A DNA stretch of 46,008 bases from Stenomitos frigidus ULC18. GTDB taxonomy: Bacteria > Cyanobacteriota > Cyanobacteriia > Leptolyngbyales > Leptolyngbyaceae. The position numbers and the translations under genes are program-made. A model generated the notes under the pieces. The model did not search any database. It was given only the letters and a program-made list of their open reading frames with translations, and was not told the origin of the DNA. This document shows positions 7,157-18,619 of this stretch, piece by piece. The stretch spans positions 1 through 46,008 of the forward strand of contig NZ_PVWK01000101.1 of NCBI RefSeq assembly GCF_003003795.1, given 5' to 3'. The stretch's first letter is position 1, and each line of letters begins with the position of its first letter.

Positions 7157-9535
7157 ATGGAAAATTCTGCGATGCATAATTCTGCTGCTATATCCATTCC
7201 GAGCCATCAACTGCAGGCCACATCGAGCAAAATGGCCTTTGCACTGAATTGGGTCGATGAGTCGATCGCCTGGACAGACGAGTGTGGGCGCATGCAGTGG
7301 TGCAACTCAGCCTTTGAGCAGCTGGTACACCAACCAGCAGCAGACATGGCAGAGCGGCTGTTGACAGAGTTAATGCCCTTAACGTTAGAAGGCGAACCGC
7401 TGCCACTGTCCCTGCATCCTGTGTATGGGGCACTGACAACCAACCAACAACAAAATGGGGCATATGGCTTTCAGGCGCACGATCGCAGCTTGATGCTTGC
7501 CGTTACTGTTGTGCCGCTGCCAGGCATGGAAGATAATCACACGGCAAACGGCGTGATGCTAGTAGTGCGCGCTTCGACGACGCAGCGCTTGTCACCACGA
7601 TCGCAGCAAAACGTGTCATTAGAAGAAAAAGTAACCGTCAATGACCACACCGCTGCACCGAGCGAGCCTAGCCAATGGACGACAGCTCAATTCGAACAAA
7701 TCAACCAGCAGCTAAGGAACGAGATCGCAGAGCATAAACAGACCGAGGCGGCCTTACGTAAAAGTAAAGAGCGATTTTGTTGCATTTTTGACAATGCCCC
7801 CATTGCCATTAGCCTTGCTGATGCTCACACCTATCACATTGTTGAAACCAACTACGCCCATCGAGCGTTACTTGGCTACAGCAGCGACGAACTAGCCAAG
7901 ATGACCCATGTTGATATCACCCACCCCGATGACGTTGGTAACAATCTAGAGCAGATTAAGCAACTGCTTGATGGCGCCATTCCTCAGTTCCAAATTGAAA
8001 AGCGCTTTGTGAAGAAAAATGGGGATTGGATTTGGGCCACCCTGACGGTTAGCATCATCCGCGATCCGGATGGTCGTACTTACAGTCTGGGGATGATTGA
8101 AGACATTACCGATCGTAAGCAAGCCGAAGAGGCCTTGCTCGAAAACCAGCAATTATTGCAACTGGTGATCGATAGCGTACCCACTGCCATTTTTTGGAAA
8201 GACAGAGCCTTACGCTACCTGGGTTGCAATCATCGGTTTGCGATCGACGCAGGCTTAGCAACGCCCAAAGACATTATTGGTAAAGATGACTTTGAACTTC
8301 CTTGGGCTATTTACGCAGAACGCAGCCAAGTCGAAGATCGGCAGGTGATTACGTCAAAGCAACCCAAACTCGGCAGAGAAGGACTTTTACTGAGGGCAAG
8401 GGGAGAACAATGCTGGATCAAAACCAGCAAGGTGCCGTTATATGACAATAGGGGCGCGGTCGTCGGTGTTTTGGGCACTTATGAGGATATCACTAAGCGC
8501 AGACAAGCCGAGAAGTCACTCAGACTCACTCAGTTTTCCATCGATCGTGCGACTGATCCCATGTGGTGGGTCAAACCGGATGGGTCAATCTATTACGTTA
8601 ATGATGCCGCCTGCCGCGATCTGGGTGATAACCGTGAGTCGATTATCGGTAAGCAGGTTTCTGACTTTAGTCCAGACTTAACTGCAGCAGAGTGGGACGC
8701 TTATTGGCTACGGATTAAGGCAGAAGGTTCAAGTACGTTTGAAACACTCCTTCAAGCTAAAGATGGCTCCATTTTCCCAATTGAGGTAACGGCCAATTAT
8801 ATTAAGTTGAACGATCAAGAATACCAATGTAGCTTTGTTCGCAATATTACCGATCGCAAGCAAACTGAAGATCAGCTTCGGTCATCTCTGAAAGAGAAAG
8901 AAGTTCTTTTAAAAGAAGTTCACCATCGGGTTAAAAACAATCTGCAGATGGTGTACAGCTTACTGAATTTGCAAGCGAATGCTATTAGCGATCCCAACAT
9001 ATTGGCTCCATTTAGAGATAGCCAACATCGTATTAAAGCGATGGCCTTACTTCACGAAAAGCTCTACCAATCTGAGAGTTTAGCCAAAATCGACTTCTCT
9101 GACTATGTTCATAATTTAGTAACGGATTTACTCCATTCTTACAGTGCTAAGCCTGCTAAGATTAGCCTGAAGCTTGAGATCGCTGAACGAGAGCTAGCGG
9201 TTGACGTGGTGATTCCCTGCGGTTTTATGATCAATGAGCTAGTGACTAATGCATTGAAGTATGCGTTCCCAGGTGATCGCACGGGTGAAATTCAAATCTG
9301 CTTCTTTTCATTGGCGAACAATCAATGTCTCTTAGTCATTGCGGATAATGGTATCGGCATGCCAACGTCAATCGCTTGGTCTCACACAAATAGTTTGCCC
9401 GCTCTAAATTCACTTGGTCTCCAGCTTGTCCATGCTTTTGCCCATCAGCTAAGAGGCACATTAACGCTCGATCGCACCCACGGCAGTAGATTTGAGCTTT
9501 TATTCCCAACCCAAGGTAGAAGCAATGAGCGCTAA
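7157..9535 (+). CDS. Multi-PAS sensor histidine kinase (HisKA_2/HWE type)
   Basis: Cytoplasmic sensor kinase of 792 residues without obvious membrane segments. An N-terminal PAS-like region (about 25-110) is followed by three PAS/PAC units (about 205-325, 328-445, 452-570), each ending in an ITDRKQ or ITKRRQ connector. A HisKA_2 dimerisation domain follows with the phospho-acceptor in EVHHRVKNNLQMV (about 590-605). The HATPase at about 680-790 shows NELVTNALKYAF (N box) and DNGIGMP (G1 box). This architecture is typical of light, redox or small-molecule sensing kinases; the ligand cannot be told from sequence. It overlaps the next gene by 11 bases, so it probably forms a phosphorelay with the downstream receiver-kinase. 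ATG 7157 is used; ATG 7172 is a possible alternative. Confidence 0.92.
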   Translation: MENSAMHNSAAISIPSHQLQATSSKMAFALNWVDESIAWTDECGRMQWCNSAFEQLVHQPAADMAERLLTELMPLTLEGEPLPLSLHPVYGALTTNQQQNGAYGFQAHDRSLMLAVTVVPLPGMEDNHTANGVMLVVRASTTQRLSPRSQQNVSLEEKVTVNDHTAAPSEPSQWTTAQFEQINQQLRNEIAEHKQTEAALRKSKERFCCIFDNAPIAISLADAHTYHIVETNYAHRALLGYSSDELAKMTHVDITHPDDVGNNLEQIKQLLDGAIPQFQIEKRFVKKNGDWIWATLTVSIIRDPDGRTYSLGMIEDITDRKQAEEALLENQQLLQLVIDSVPTAIFWKDRALRYLGCNHRFAIDAGLATPKDIIGKDDFELPWAIYAERSQVEDRQVITSKQPKLGREGLLLRARGEQCWIKTSKVPLYDNRGAVVGVLGTYEDITKRRQAEKSLRLTQFSIDRATDPMWWVKPDGSIYYVNDAACRDLGDNRESIIGKQVSDFSPDLTAAEWDAYWLRIKAEGSSTFETLLQAKDGSIFPIEVTANYIKLNDQEYQCSFVRNITDRKQTEDQLRSSLKEKEVLLKEVHHRVKNNLQMVYSLLNLQANAISDPNILAPFRDSQHRIKAMALLHEKLYQSESLAKIDFSDYVHNLVTDLLHSYSAKPAKISLKLEIAERELAVDVVIPCGFMINELVTNALKYAFPGDRTGEIQICFFSLANNQCLLVIADNGIGMPTSIAWSHTNSLPALNSLGLQLVHAFAHQLRGTLTLDRTHGSRFELLFPTQGRSNER

Positions 9536-10661
9536 AATTCTCGTTGTGGAAGACGAGCCCATTATTGCCTTAGATATTCAACGACAGTTGATTCAATTGG
9601 GTTATACCGTAGTGGCAATTGCTGACTGTGCCGCCGTAGCCCTAAAAGCGGTTGAGCGCTGGCGGCCTGATCTCGCCTTAATGGATATTCGCCTTCGAGG
9701 AGACAAAACGGGCATTGAAACGGCAGTTCAAATACGCCAGCAACATCCCATTCCGATCGTCTTTCTCACGGCCCATGCCGATCGGGCAACCATTGAGCAA
9801 GTGAAGGCTGCACAGCCCTATGGCTACATTGTTAAACCCTTTGAAACCCATAATCTCATCACTGCCATTGAAGTGGCCCTCAATAAACACCAGGCAGAAA
9901 TGGTCACCCAGGCGGGGCTAGAAAAAGAAAAAAAACTCAACGAGATGAAGTCCAACTTTATCGCAACTGTCTCTCATGAGTTTCGCAACCCGTTGAGTAC
10001 GATTCTCTTGTCGCTTGATTTGCTAGAACGCGGCGGTGAGCAGTTAACGCCAGCCAAAAAGCGGCTCTTTTTGCAACGAGCCAGGGTCTCAGTCGATCGC
10101 ATGGAGCAACTGCTTGAAGAAGTGCTGCTCATTGGTACCGTTGAAGCAGGCGAGTTGCAATGCCATCTAGCACCGGTTGATAGCGTCGAATTTTGTCGCC
10201 AATTAGTGGCGGAATTTCAACACAACGGCTGCACGACCACTGACCCTCAGCACGTGCTTGTCTTGACTCAAGCGGAAATGGCGATCGACTCCACAAGGTT
10301 CTATGATCTGGATGAAAAACTGCTGCGCCATATTCTGACGAATCTCCTGTCAAACGCGATTAAATACTCTCCAGACGGTGGCAAAGTGCAGCTTGATTTG
10401 AAATGTACACCCGATGGCGTAACATTCCAGGTCTGCGATGATGGCATTGGCATTCCTCCAGATGACTACGCCCAATTGTACGATCGCTTCCATCGTGCCA
10501 GTAATGTCAAAATGATCCCTGGTAGTGGCTTAGGGCTATCGATCGCCAAACAGTGCGTAGACCTTCATGGTGGCACCATCACCTTTAAGAGTGCTGTTGG
10601 CATTGGCACAACGTTCACAGTTAGCCTTCCTGCAACCCTGAGCCCGAACAACTCTCAATAA
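9525..10661 (+). CDS. Receiver domain-histidine kinase hybrid
   Basis: A 378-residue hybrid with an N-terminal receiver (about 1-120; acidic EDE, phospho-Asp in LALMDIRLRG, Lys in YIVKPF). A short coiled linker leads to HisKA with the H box in SHEFRNPLST (about residues 145-155), then HATPase with NLLSNAIKYS, DDGIGIP and GSGLGLSI. The ATG at 9525 lies inside the end of the upstream kinase gene, preceded by AAGG, indicating translational coupling. The upstream HisKA_2 kinase probably phosphorylates this receiver, which then tunes the attached kinase. The downstream response regulator is not in the window. An in-frame TTG at 9492 was rejected because ATG 9525 gives a canonical receiver start. 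Confidence 0.92.
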   Translation: MSAKILVVEDEPIIALDIQRQLIQLGYTVVAIADCAAVALKAVERWRPDLALMDIRLRGDKTGIETAVQIRQQHPIPIVFLTAHADRATIEQVKAAQPYGYIVKPFETHNLITAIEVALNKHQAEMVTQAGLEKEKKLNEMKSNFIATVSHEFRNPLSTILLSLDLLERGGEQLTPAKKRLFLQRARVSVDRMEQLLEEVLLIGTVEAGELQCHLAPVDSVEFCRQLVAEFQHNGCTTTDPQHVLVLTQAEMAIDSTRFYDLDEKLLRHILTNLLSNAIKYSPDGGKVQLDLKCTPDGVTFQVCDDGIGIPPDDYAQLYDRFHRASNVKMIPGSGLGLSIAKQCVDLHGGTITFKSAVGIGTTFTVSLPATLSPNNSQ

Positions 10662-11006
10662 GAAGTCCAAGCAAGAAATGACCCTTGGTGAGGGACAGGT
10701 TTTGCCGGAGTCTTGACAGCCAGCCGCGAATCATGTGGTTGAAGCGGCCCCTACGAGTCTTTGGTTTGCGAGCAATCTCCGTCGGACTAGGGAGTGTTTT
10801 AAAGTCTTTTGGTCATTATACCGACTGATGCTGATCCCCCTCAATCCCCCTTCAAAAGGGGGGCTTTGGATGGTTTGGCTCCTTCGTAAAAAAGCAGGAC
10901 TTTGTCGCTGCTGATCACTACACTCCTTCAAAAGAGGGACTTTGGATAGTTCGGCTCCCTCCTTTTTGAGGAGAACTGGGAGGATCGAAGGGCTTTCAAA
11001 CACGAC
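10662..11006. repeat. Spacer with two copies of a CCTTCAAAAG...GGCTCC repeat
   Basis: Between the convergent kinase and glycosidase genes. A degenerate unit occurs at 10849-10882 and again at 10925-10958 (CCTTCAAAAGGGGGG and CCTTCAAAAGAGGGA, each followed by CTTTGGAT and GGCTCC). The CCCCCTTCAAAAGGGGGG core is itself palindromic and is a common cyanobacterial spacer motif. No gene was seen. Confidence 0.6.
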
Positions 11007-13730
<2,724 letters not shown>

Positions 13731-13779
13731 TATGGCTTCTCCTGAATTTTGGTTTGGATGCAACGCACTCAGTATCATT

Positions 13780-13805
13780 TATAGCTGTTGCCACAACTCT
13801 TAGGA
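13780..13805 (+). repeat. Solo left inverted-repeat end of the IS630-like small element
   Basis: TATAGCTGTTGCCACA followed by CTTAGGA closely matches the left end of the complete small element at 29371-29484 (TATAGCTGTTGTCACA then CTTAGGA). No matching right end is found before the next gene, so this is a fragment. It abuts the start of the duplicated IS110 mosaic. Confidence 0.6.
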
Positions 13806-14232
13806 AGGCGAATTTAATCAGGTGCAATTCTTGCTGTAGGGACGTGATATGGAACGTCCCTTGTCGCTTCAGCGGTCGGTAACCGGTCGTCCCTAAGGGC
13901 ATCAAACACGGCTCTGTGGGTGCCTGTATTTTTAAGAAGCGCGTGGCCATCCAGTTCGCCCCAGGGACACCGTTTGGTAGCGTTTGGCGCCACGCGCATA
14001 GGCCCATGAGGCCAACTCGAACGATCGCTAGAGCGCGTGCGAGCGCACCTGTGCAAGGACGCGTTGTCAAAGGGCCACCCCAAGCGACCGCCGCCGAAAC
14101 GCTGCTTGGAGAAAAAACAGGGGTTGGTATTGATGTTTGTCCCGCCCGTTTGGATGTGTACCTGCGGCCCCAAGGGCCAACCTTAAAAGTGCCCCACACC
14201 GAAGCTGGCGTCCGCACCCTGCTGGGGCAACG
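13800..14232 (+). mobile_element. IS110-related mosaic, copy 1 of a long direct repeat
   Basis: This stretch is repeated nearly base for base at 45279-45824 in the same orientation, apart from a 104-bp insert and several 4-5 base indels in the other copy. From the left it holds the GCGAATTTA entry segment, a palindrome AGGGACGT/ACGTCCCT (13838-13861), about 190 bases of conserved non-coding DNA, and then the N-terminal codons of an IS110-type transposase. Similarity stops at about 14232, inside the transposase reading frame. The conserved stretch before the frame is where IS110-group elements encode their bridge RNA, but no RNA is demonstrated here. Confidence 0.65.
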
Positions 14233-14317
14233 CCAACCAACGCCACCCCCTCGGCGCTCAACCGATTTTTCCATTCCCCTTGACTCCCAAGACAATCGCT
14301 ACAAAAGGCGCAGATAA
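14051..14317 (+). pseudogene. Truncated IS110-family transposase, N-terminal fragment
   Basis: From a GTG at 14051 the frame reads through TGVGIDVCPARLDVYLRPQG and KVPHTEAGVRTLL, matching the first DEDD strand (VGIDVSK.LDV) and following segment of IS110 transposases. After about 14229 the frame continues with unrelated Pro/Arg-rich residues to a stop at 14317. The rest of the DEDD domain, the coiled region and the C-terminal Ser-containing transposase_20 domain are missing, so it cannot be active. The related fragment at 45644 retains more. GTG is inferred; no ribosome site is evident. Confidence 0.65.
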
Positions 14318-14334
14318 TCTAGAACAGACCCCAG

Positions 14335-14970
14335 TTAAGGATGGATATCATTCAATTGGCATAAGCTTACTCGTTCCCAAACGGGCAAATCGTCTGGTCG
14401 ATCGACATCGGTAAGCGTTGGAAGATTGGTCAGAGACAGATTCAAGTTGCTGGCAATGTCTACGGTTTGCTGAAACACGCGATCGGTGCTCCAGGCGATT
14501 GTTTTGAATAACTCAGGTACAAACAGTCGCAGCCCAATCAAATAATAACCACCGTCTGTAGCCGGACCCAACACCAAATCAGTTTGCTGTAACGCTTGAA
14601 AGGCTTGTTCTAATACTGCGCCAGTCAACTCTGGACAATCTGTGCCGATGATCACCGTCGCCTTTACGCCGCTCTCCAGCGCTATTTGGAATGCTTGCGC
14701 CATGCGATCGCCCAGATCCCCTTCCGGCTGCGGTTGATAGGTTAGATCGTCACCTAACCAGGTTTGCATTTGGGCACGATCGCCACCCACAAACCAGACT
14801 TCCACGGTCAATGGACGATTTTGCTGTAGTGGTTTGACCTGAGCCAGCGTGTGTTCAGTCATGTGGCGATGGATATCTGCCGCTGCCTCAGCTCCTAGCG
14901 CTGGGATCAGTCGGGTCTTTGCCTTTCCTGGCTCTGGGTAACGAGTAAAAATGATGAGGCGATCGCTCAC
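14335..14970 (-). CDS. TIGR04282/DUF2064-family glycosyltransferase
   Basis: A 211-residue GT-A-like protein of the family often annotated as arsenosugar-biosynthesis glycosyltransferase (TIGR04282). It begins with LIIFTRYPEPGKAKTRL, the family's nucleotide-sugar entry motif. It also shows GDLGDRMAQAF, a TDCPELT acidic motif, LGPATDGGYYLIGL and TLTDVDRPDDL near the end. The length is typical. The start codon is GTG. The gene is divergent from a methyltransferase across 62 bases; in arsenosugar loci a methyltransferase is also present, but this one lacks recognisable arsenite-methyltransferase cysteines, so the pathway is not assigned. It ends close to the IS110 debris. Confidence 0.85.
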   Translation of the reverse strand: MSDRLIIFTRYPEPGKAKTRLIPALGAEAAADIHRHMTEHTLAQVKPLQQNRPLTVEVWFVGGDRAQMQTWLGDDLTYQPQPEGDLGDRMAQAFQIALESGVKATVIIGTDCPELTGAVLEQAFQALQQTDLVLGPATDGGYYLIGLRLFVPELFKTIAWSTDRVFQQTVDIASNLNLSLTNLPTLTDVDRPDDLPVWERVSLCQLNDIHP

Positions 14971-15032
14971 GAGCTTATCTTTGTAGGTACCGTTGTCAGC
15001 ATACTCTGAAACTTTTTGAGCCGAGTAACCGT

Positions 15033-15653
15033 ATGGAAACCACCGTGCGCGACCAGTACAACCAGATGGCAGAGGCCTACGATCGCCGCTGGAGTCGTTA
15101 TTTGTCTAGAACGCTGTCGTTGCTCAAACAATGGGCAGAGCTTGCACCAGAAAGCACGGTGCTTGATATTGCATGTGGCACTGGCGAATTTGAACGCCTG
15201 GTATTGTTGGAGCAGCCGACACAAGCGATCGTTGGCATTGATCTTTCAGAAAAAATGTTGGAAATCGCTCAACAAAAGTGTCGCGACTATCCTCATGTTT
15301 CGTTTCAAAAGGCCTCTGTAGCCGCCTTACCCTTTGCCGATCGCAGCTTTGATGTGGTGGTGTCTGCTAGTGCGTTGCACTACTTTGACGACCCGATCGC
15401 GGCCCTCATCGAAGTGAAGCGGGTACTCAAGCCGGATGGTGAACTAGTGATTCTCGATTGGTGCAAAGATGACTGGCTGTGTCAGCTCTACGACTGGGTC
15501 TTGAAGCGGCTCGATCCAGCGTATCAACAGTGCTACACCCAAGCCGCGTTTCACAGTTTTCTAAGCGCAACAGGCTTTACAATTCAGCGTGCTACCAGAG
15601 TTCGCATCAGCCTGGCATGGGAAATGATGATCGCGACTGCGAGACCCGCTTGA
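15033..15653 (+). CDS. Class I SAM-dependent methyltransferase
   Basis: A 206-residue Rossmann methyltransferase of the Methyltransf_11/UbiE-like type. Motif I is VLDIACGTGEFERL (about 44-57), motif II the acidic VGIDLSEKML (about 68-77), followed by VVSASALHYFDDP and LKPDGELVILDW. The substrate is unknown; UbiE-like proteins methylate quinones, lipids or small molecules. It is divergent from the TIGR04282 glycosyltransferase, which may hint at a shared pathway. ATG 15033 gives the canonical N-terminal QYNQMAEAYD motif. Confidence 0.88.
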   Translation: METTVRDQYNQMAEAYDRRWSRYLSRTLSLLKQWAELAPESTVLDIACGTGEFERLVLLEQPTQAIVGIDLSEKMLEIAQQKCRDYPHVSFQKASVAALPFADRSFDVVVSASALHYFDDPIAALIEVKRVLKPDGELVILDWCKDDWLCQLYDWVLKRLDPAYQQCYTQAAFHSFLSATGFTIQRATRVRISLAWEMMIATARPA

Positions 15654-15756
15654 GTTTTGAGTAGCGCTTCGCGCCTCTACGCTAGAGAGTTTTGAGTTTT
15701 GGGTTTGAGCCCTCATCCCTCATCCTCCAGACCTCATCTCCCATCCAAGCCCTGCT

Positions 15757-16335
15757 TTATGGATTGATTGCCTGGACAGACCAATCTGCACCATCGCGTT
15801 GATGCAGCCAGCGATTTTGGGGATTGCCACGAAGCTCCAGATGGTCTACTTCATGAGGGTCAAGCAGCAAAAGACAAAAATGGGGCAGAGGCGTTGTGGC
15901 ATCAGGGACGGGTACGTTGAAGCCGTCCTTGTCAGTTTGAGGCTTACCAGGATGAGCCCAAGCAAACTGAGTCCGGGCGGCGTCCGACAGTGCCTGCCAT
16001 ACAGCTTGCCTAGCGGTCTGTAGTGTTGGATCGGTGTGTTCAGTTCTCACCAAAAGCAACGCACCTGCCAGACGGAACTGTTCGCGCGTTTTCGGAAAAT
16101 ACCAGCAGGCTTCACCCCAGGGGCGGTGATCAATCTGGTCTGCCTTCGCATTGCGAGCATCGGTAACAAATTGCAGTTGGTTTGTGCCGTCGAGAAACCC
16201 CCGAAACACGATCGTTCGGTTGGCAGGGCGTTGATCCACACTTACGGTTGCAAGCTGAAGATAACGGGCATAAGCCAGAGAGCGATTGCGATGGAGGGCA
16301 TGGGAAAGCGGCGATCGCCAGGTAGCCAAAGACAT
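15757..16335 (-). CDS. FMN-dependent PPOX-type flavoprotein (alr4036 / Npun_F5749 type)
   Basis: A 192-residue member of the cyanobacterial pyridoxamine-5'-phosphate-oxidase-like family. It opens with TWRSPLSHALHRNRSLAYARYLQLATV, has the FMN-binding NRTIVFRGF segment and KADQI, then WYFPKTREQFRL, and ends in a region with WLHQRDGADWSVQAINP. The physiological substrate is not known. The start at 16335 is preferred: an upstream in-frame ATG at 16404 would add residues encoded by a CTAAAGG spacer repeat. The YgjP-like peptidase gene lies upstream on the same strand. Confidence 0.85.
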   Translation of the reverse strand: MSLATWRSPLSHALHRNRSLAYARYLQLATVSVDQRPANRTIVFRGFLDGTNQLQFVTDARNAKADQIDHRPWGEACWYFPKTREQFRLAGALLLVRTEHTDPTLQTARQAVWQALSDAARTQFAWAHPGKPQTDKDGFNVPVPDATTPLPHFCLLLLDPHEVDHLELRGNPQNRWLHQRDGADWSVQAINP

Positions 16336-16340
16336 AGAGG

Positions 16341-16428
16341 AAAGGCTAAAGGCTAAATGATAAAGGATAAAAGAGGCCGTCAGCAGAGCGACTTCTCTTT
16401 TCATGTCCGACTTTAGCCTTTAGCCTTT
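16341..16428. repeat. Inverted repeat of CTAAAGG heptamers
   Basis: AAAGGCTAAAGGCTAAA (16341-16357) is exactly complementary to 16412-16428, 54 bases away. The arms are tandem CTAAAGG-type repeats in opposite orientation. It sits between the peptidase stop and the flavoprotein start and could fold in the joint transcript. Confidence 0.65.
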
Positions 16429-16431
16429 TCC

Positions 16432-17151
16432 TTACGCTTCCATCCACAGCGGCACATGGTAGCGTGCGTCTCGTAGACCCGCATCAAGCTTCTGATAGGC
16501 AGGTTCATAGTGAGCGACTAACGACCAGAAGGCTGCCGAATGATTTAAATGCACTGTATGGCACAGTTCGTGAATGAAGACGTAGCGCACCAACTCGCTC
16601 GGCAGAAACAGTAATTTGCAGTTAAGGCTAATTGTTTTGCGGCTAGAACAACTGCCCCAGCGAGTTTTTTGCACTCGCACAGACGCAGTTTCGAACGGTA
16701 ACTCTACTTCTTGGCTCACTGTTCGCAGCCACGGGAGGAGATGTTTGTGAGCCTGAGCGATCACCCACTGTCGCAGAGTCGCAGTACAGGCGTTTTGGTC
16801 AGTAGTCTGTCCAAAAAGGGTCAGCTTTAAGTCGGCTTGCTCGACTGCCCGCAGTCCTGGTAAAGGAGTTGGGCAATAAGCGATCTGCCAATCTTGTTCG
16901 ATCGCGCGCAGGCAAAGTTGCCCTGGTAGCTGATCGGCTGGTTCTGCTCCTACTAACGCTTGACGCGTCTCAACCTGTTGTGTCACTCGGTTAATCCAGC
17001 GCTGTTTACGCTGCAAGATTGCAGGAATGGCTGTCTGATCGTATCCCTGAGGCACGACAACCTCCAGACTACCTGCCACTGAGACCTTGAGAGAGACATG
17101 CTTTGCTTTGAGGCTTTCTCGCACGGTATAGGTCGGTAGCATGAGCACCAT
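16432..17151 (-). CDS. YgjP-like M48-family metallopeptidase (DUF45)
   Basis: A 239-residue predicted zinc metallopeptidase of the YgjP/DUF45 family. The HELCH zinc motif is at 194-198 with the third ligand His204 (HTVHLNH). It is preceded by the characteristic KTRWGSCSSRKTISLN and LVRYVFIHELCH. No signal peptide is present, so it is probably cytoplasmic. The precise start (MVLM or MLPT three codons later) is unresolved. Substrates of this family are not established. Confidence 0.88.
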   Translation of the reverse strand: MVLMLPTYTVRESLKAKHVSLKVSVAGSLEVVVPQGYDQTAIPAILQRKQRWINRVTQQVETRQALVGAEPADQLPGQLCLRAIEQDWQIAYCPTPLPGLRAVEQADLKLTLFGQTTDQNACTATLRQWVIAQAHKHLLPWLRTVSQEVELPFETASVRVQKTRWGSCSSRKTISLNCKLLFLPSELVRYVFIHELCHTVHLNHSAAFWSLVAHYEPAYQKLDAGLRDARYHVPLWMEA

Positions 17152-17488
17152 CGGTTCGCTGTCTGTGTTTCGACATTCCCATTAACGCACTCTATTGCCA
17201 AAGTGTCACCCCTCCGAATAGCAAAGACTCATACCCTTTTCATGGTTTGGAACGCTTATAATCGACGAAGCCTTTTAAACTTGAGGCAATCTGCGATCGG
17301 TTCACCAAGATTTGAGCCACAAGGACGATTCAGCGATCGGACTGTCTGACTGATTCTCTGCTTTAGAGGACTGAACTTTAAGCTTAGGTTTGCTCGAAAG
17401 GTGCCTCAAAGGAAATGACCAATGCCAGCCGCACTGGTTCGTCATTGTAGCCAACATCGGTATACTGAGTGACGGATAGAGCCTAGAC
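17152..17488. other. Divergent spacer between peptidase and acetyltransferase genes
   Basis: This 337-bp stretch has no gene. A TATACT -10-like hexamer at about 17460 lies 29 bases before the acetyltransferase ATG, but its -35 (TTCGTC) is poor. Nothing else was recognised. Confidence 0.4.
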
Positions 17489-18148
17489 ATGTTAGTGCAA
17501 CAGTTCTCACAAAATATCACTCTACGTCCAGCGATCGCTGACGACGTGGCTTGGGCTGCCCCACTGTTTTTCTCGGCAGGGCCAGCGGTATTCAGCTATA
17601 TCTTTGCCTCCCCCTTTGAGGAATCAAAGGCCATTTTTTGTCAGGCGTTTGCCTATCCTCAACATGCCCTCAGCTACGAACATGCTCAGGTTGTTGAAGT
17701 GCTCAACCAGCCGGCTGGCGTCATGATTAGTTATCCGGGCTCTTTAAAACGCCAAGCCGATGAAAAAGTGCATCAAGTGATGGCACGCATTCTGCCACTC
17801 CGCAAGCTACCCAAGATTTTGGTCAATTTGGCAGACCTGACTCGGATCAAACAGGATGTTTCGGTTCAGGACTATTACATCTTGGGTCTCAGCGTCTTCC
17901 CAGAGTTTCGCAGTCAAGGTTTGGGCACCTACTTACTTGACCAGGCAGAAAAGCAGGCGCTGTCCCATCGCTGTCAGGCAATTTCGCTCGACGTGACCTA
18001 TAACAATACGCCTGCCAGAGAGTTATTTGAGCATCTTGGCTATCGAGTCACCTGTAGTAAGTCAACCCAGCGTTTTGAGCAGTTGACTCGTTCGGGTGGC
18101 TTACATCGCATGGTCAAAAGCTTAGATCAAAGTCCGCCAATCGATTGA
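17489..18148 (+). CDS. GNAT-family N-acetyltransferase
   Basis: A 219-residue acetyltransferase. The acetyl-CoA pyrophosphate-binding loop is visible as LSVFPEFRSQGLGTYLLDQA (about 130-150), followed by the family's NNTPARELFEHLGY segment. The N-terminus ITLRPAIADDVAWAAPLFF is a typical GNAT first strand and helix. The substrate is unknown. It precedes TIGR03643 and queG on the same strand, though spacers of about 70-145 bases leave an operon uncertain. Confidence 0.88.
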   Translation: MLVQQFSQNITLRPAIADDVAWAAPLFFSAGPAVFSYIFASPFEESKAIFCQAFAYPQHALSYEHAQVVEVLNQPAGVMISYPGSLKRQADEKVHQVMARILPLRKLPKILVNLADLTRIKQDVSVQDYYILGLSVFPEFRSQGLGTYLLDQAEKQALSHRCQAISLDVTYNNTPARELFEHLGYRVTCSKSTQRFEQLTRSGGLHRMVKSLDQSPPID

Positions 18149-18216
18149 TTTCGCTGACGCTTTCTAGCACTTCACGTTAGGCTCAAACTATCGACTGTGC
18201 TTATTGCTGGTGCTAT

Positions 18217-18474
18217 ATGAATTTTCCAGAGCTTGATACTGAAACGATCGATCGCATTCTCGAAATGGCGTGGGAAGACCGTACACCGTTTGAGGCGATC
18301 GAACGGCAGTTTGGTTTGCTAGAAAAACAGGTCATTGCGCTCATGCGTCGAGAGATGCAAGCATCGAGCTTCAAAATGTGGCGCCAGCGAGTGAGTGGAC
18401 GCCAAACCAAACATCTCAAAGAGCGCGAATTCGTCGCTGGACGCTTTCGATCGCAGAACCAGAAGGGCTCTTAA
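18217..18474 (+). CDS. TIGR03643/DUF2805 family small protein
   Basis: An 85-residue basic protein matching the conserved family that reads DRILEMAWEDRTPFEAI, then GLLEKQVIALMRREM and a FKMWRQRVSGRQTKH block. The N-terminal half looks like a helix-turn-helix, so nucleic-acid binding is possible but undemonstrated. Full family length. Confidence 0.85.
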   Translation: MNFPELDTETIDRILEMAWEDRTPFEAIERQFGLLEKQVIALMRREMQASSFKMWRQRVSGRQTKHLKEREFVAGRFRSQNQKGS

Positions 18475-18485
18475 ACGTTTTAGCT

Positions 18486-18600
18486 TTAGAGCTCTCAGCG
18501 GTCAGCCATCAGCCATCAGCTTTTTACGGACTACCGACCACTAACGACTAACTTCTCTGCTGACCGCTGACTGCTGACTCCTAGCTCCCCGGCTGCCTGC
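18486..18600. repeat. Degenerate GGTCAGCCATCAGC tandem repeats
   Basis: The spacer before queG is filled with variants of GTCAGCCATCAGC and, inverted, GCTGACCGCTGACTGCTGAC. This class recurs at 25000-25074 (GGAGTCAG / CTCCTGACTCC) and, as AGCTATC, at 45177. Confidence 0.65.
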
Positions 18601-18619
18601 GCCCCTTAACCCACACGTG

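Noticed and set aside
9492-9524. TTG start for the receiver-kinase gene
   Set aside because: The ATG at 9525 gives the canonical receiver N-terminus and has AAGG upstream.
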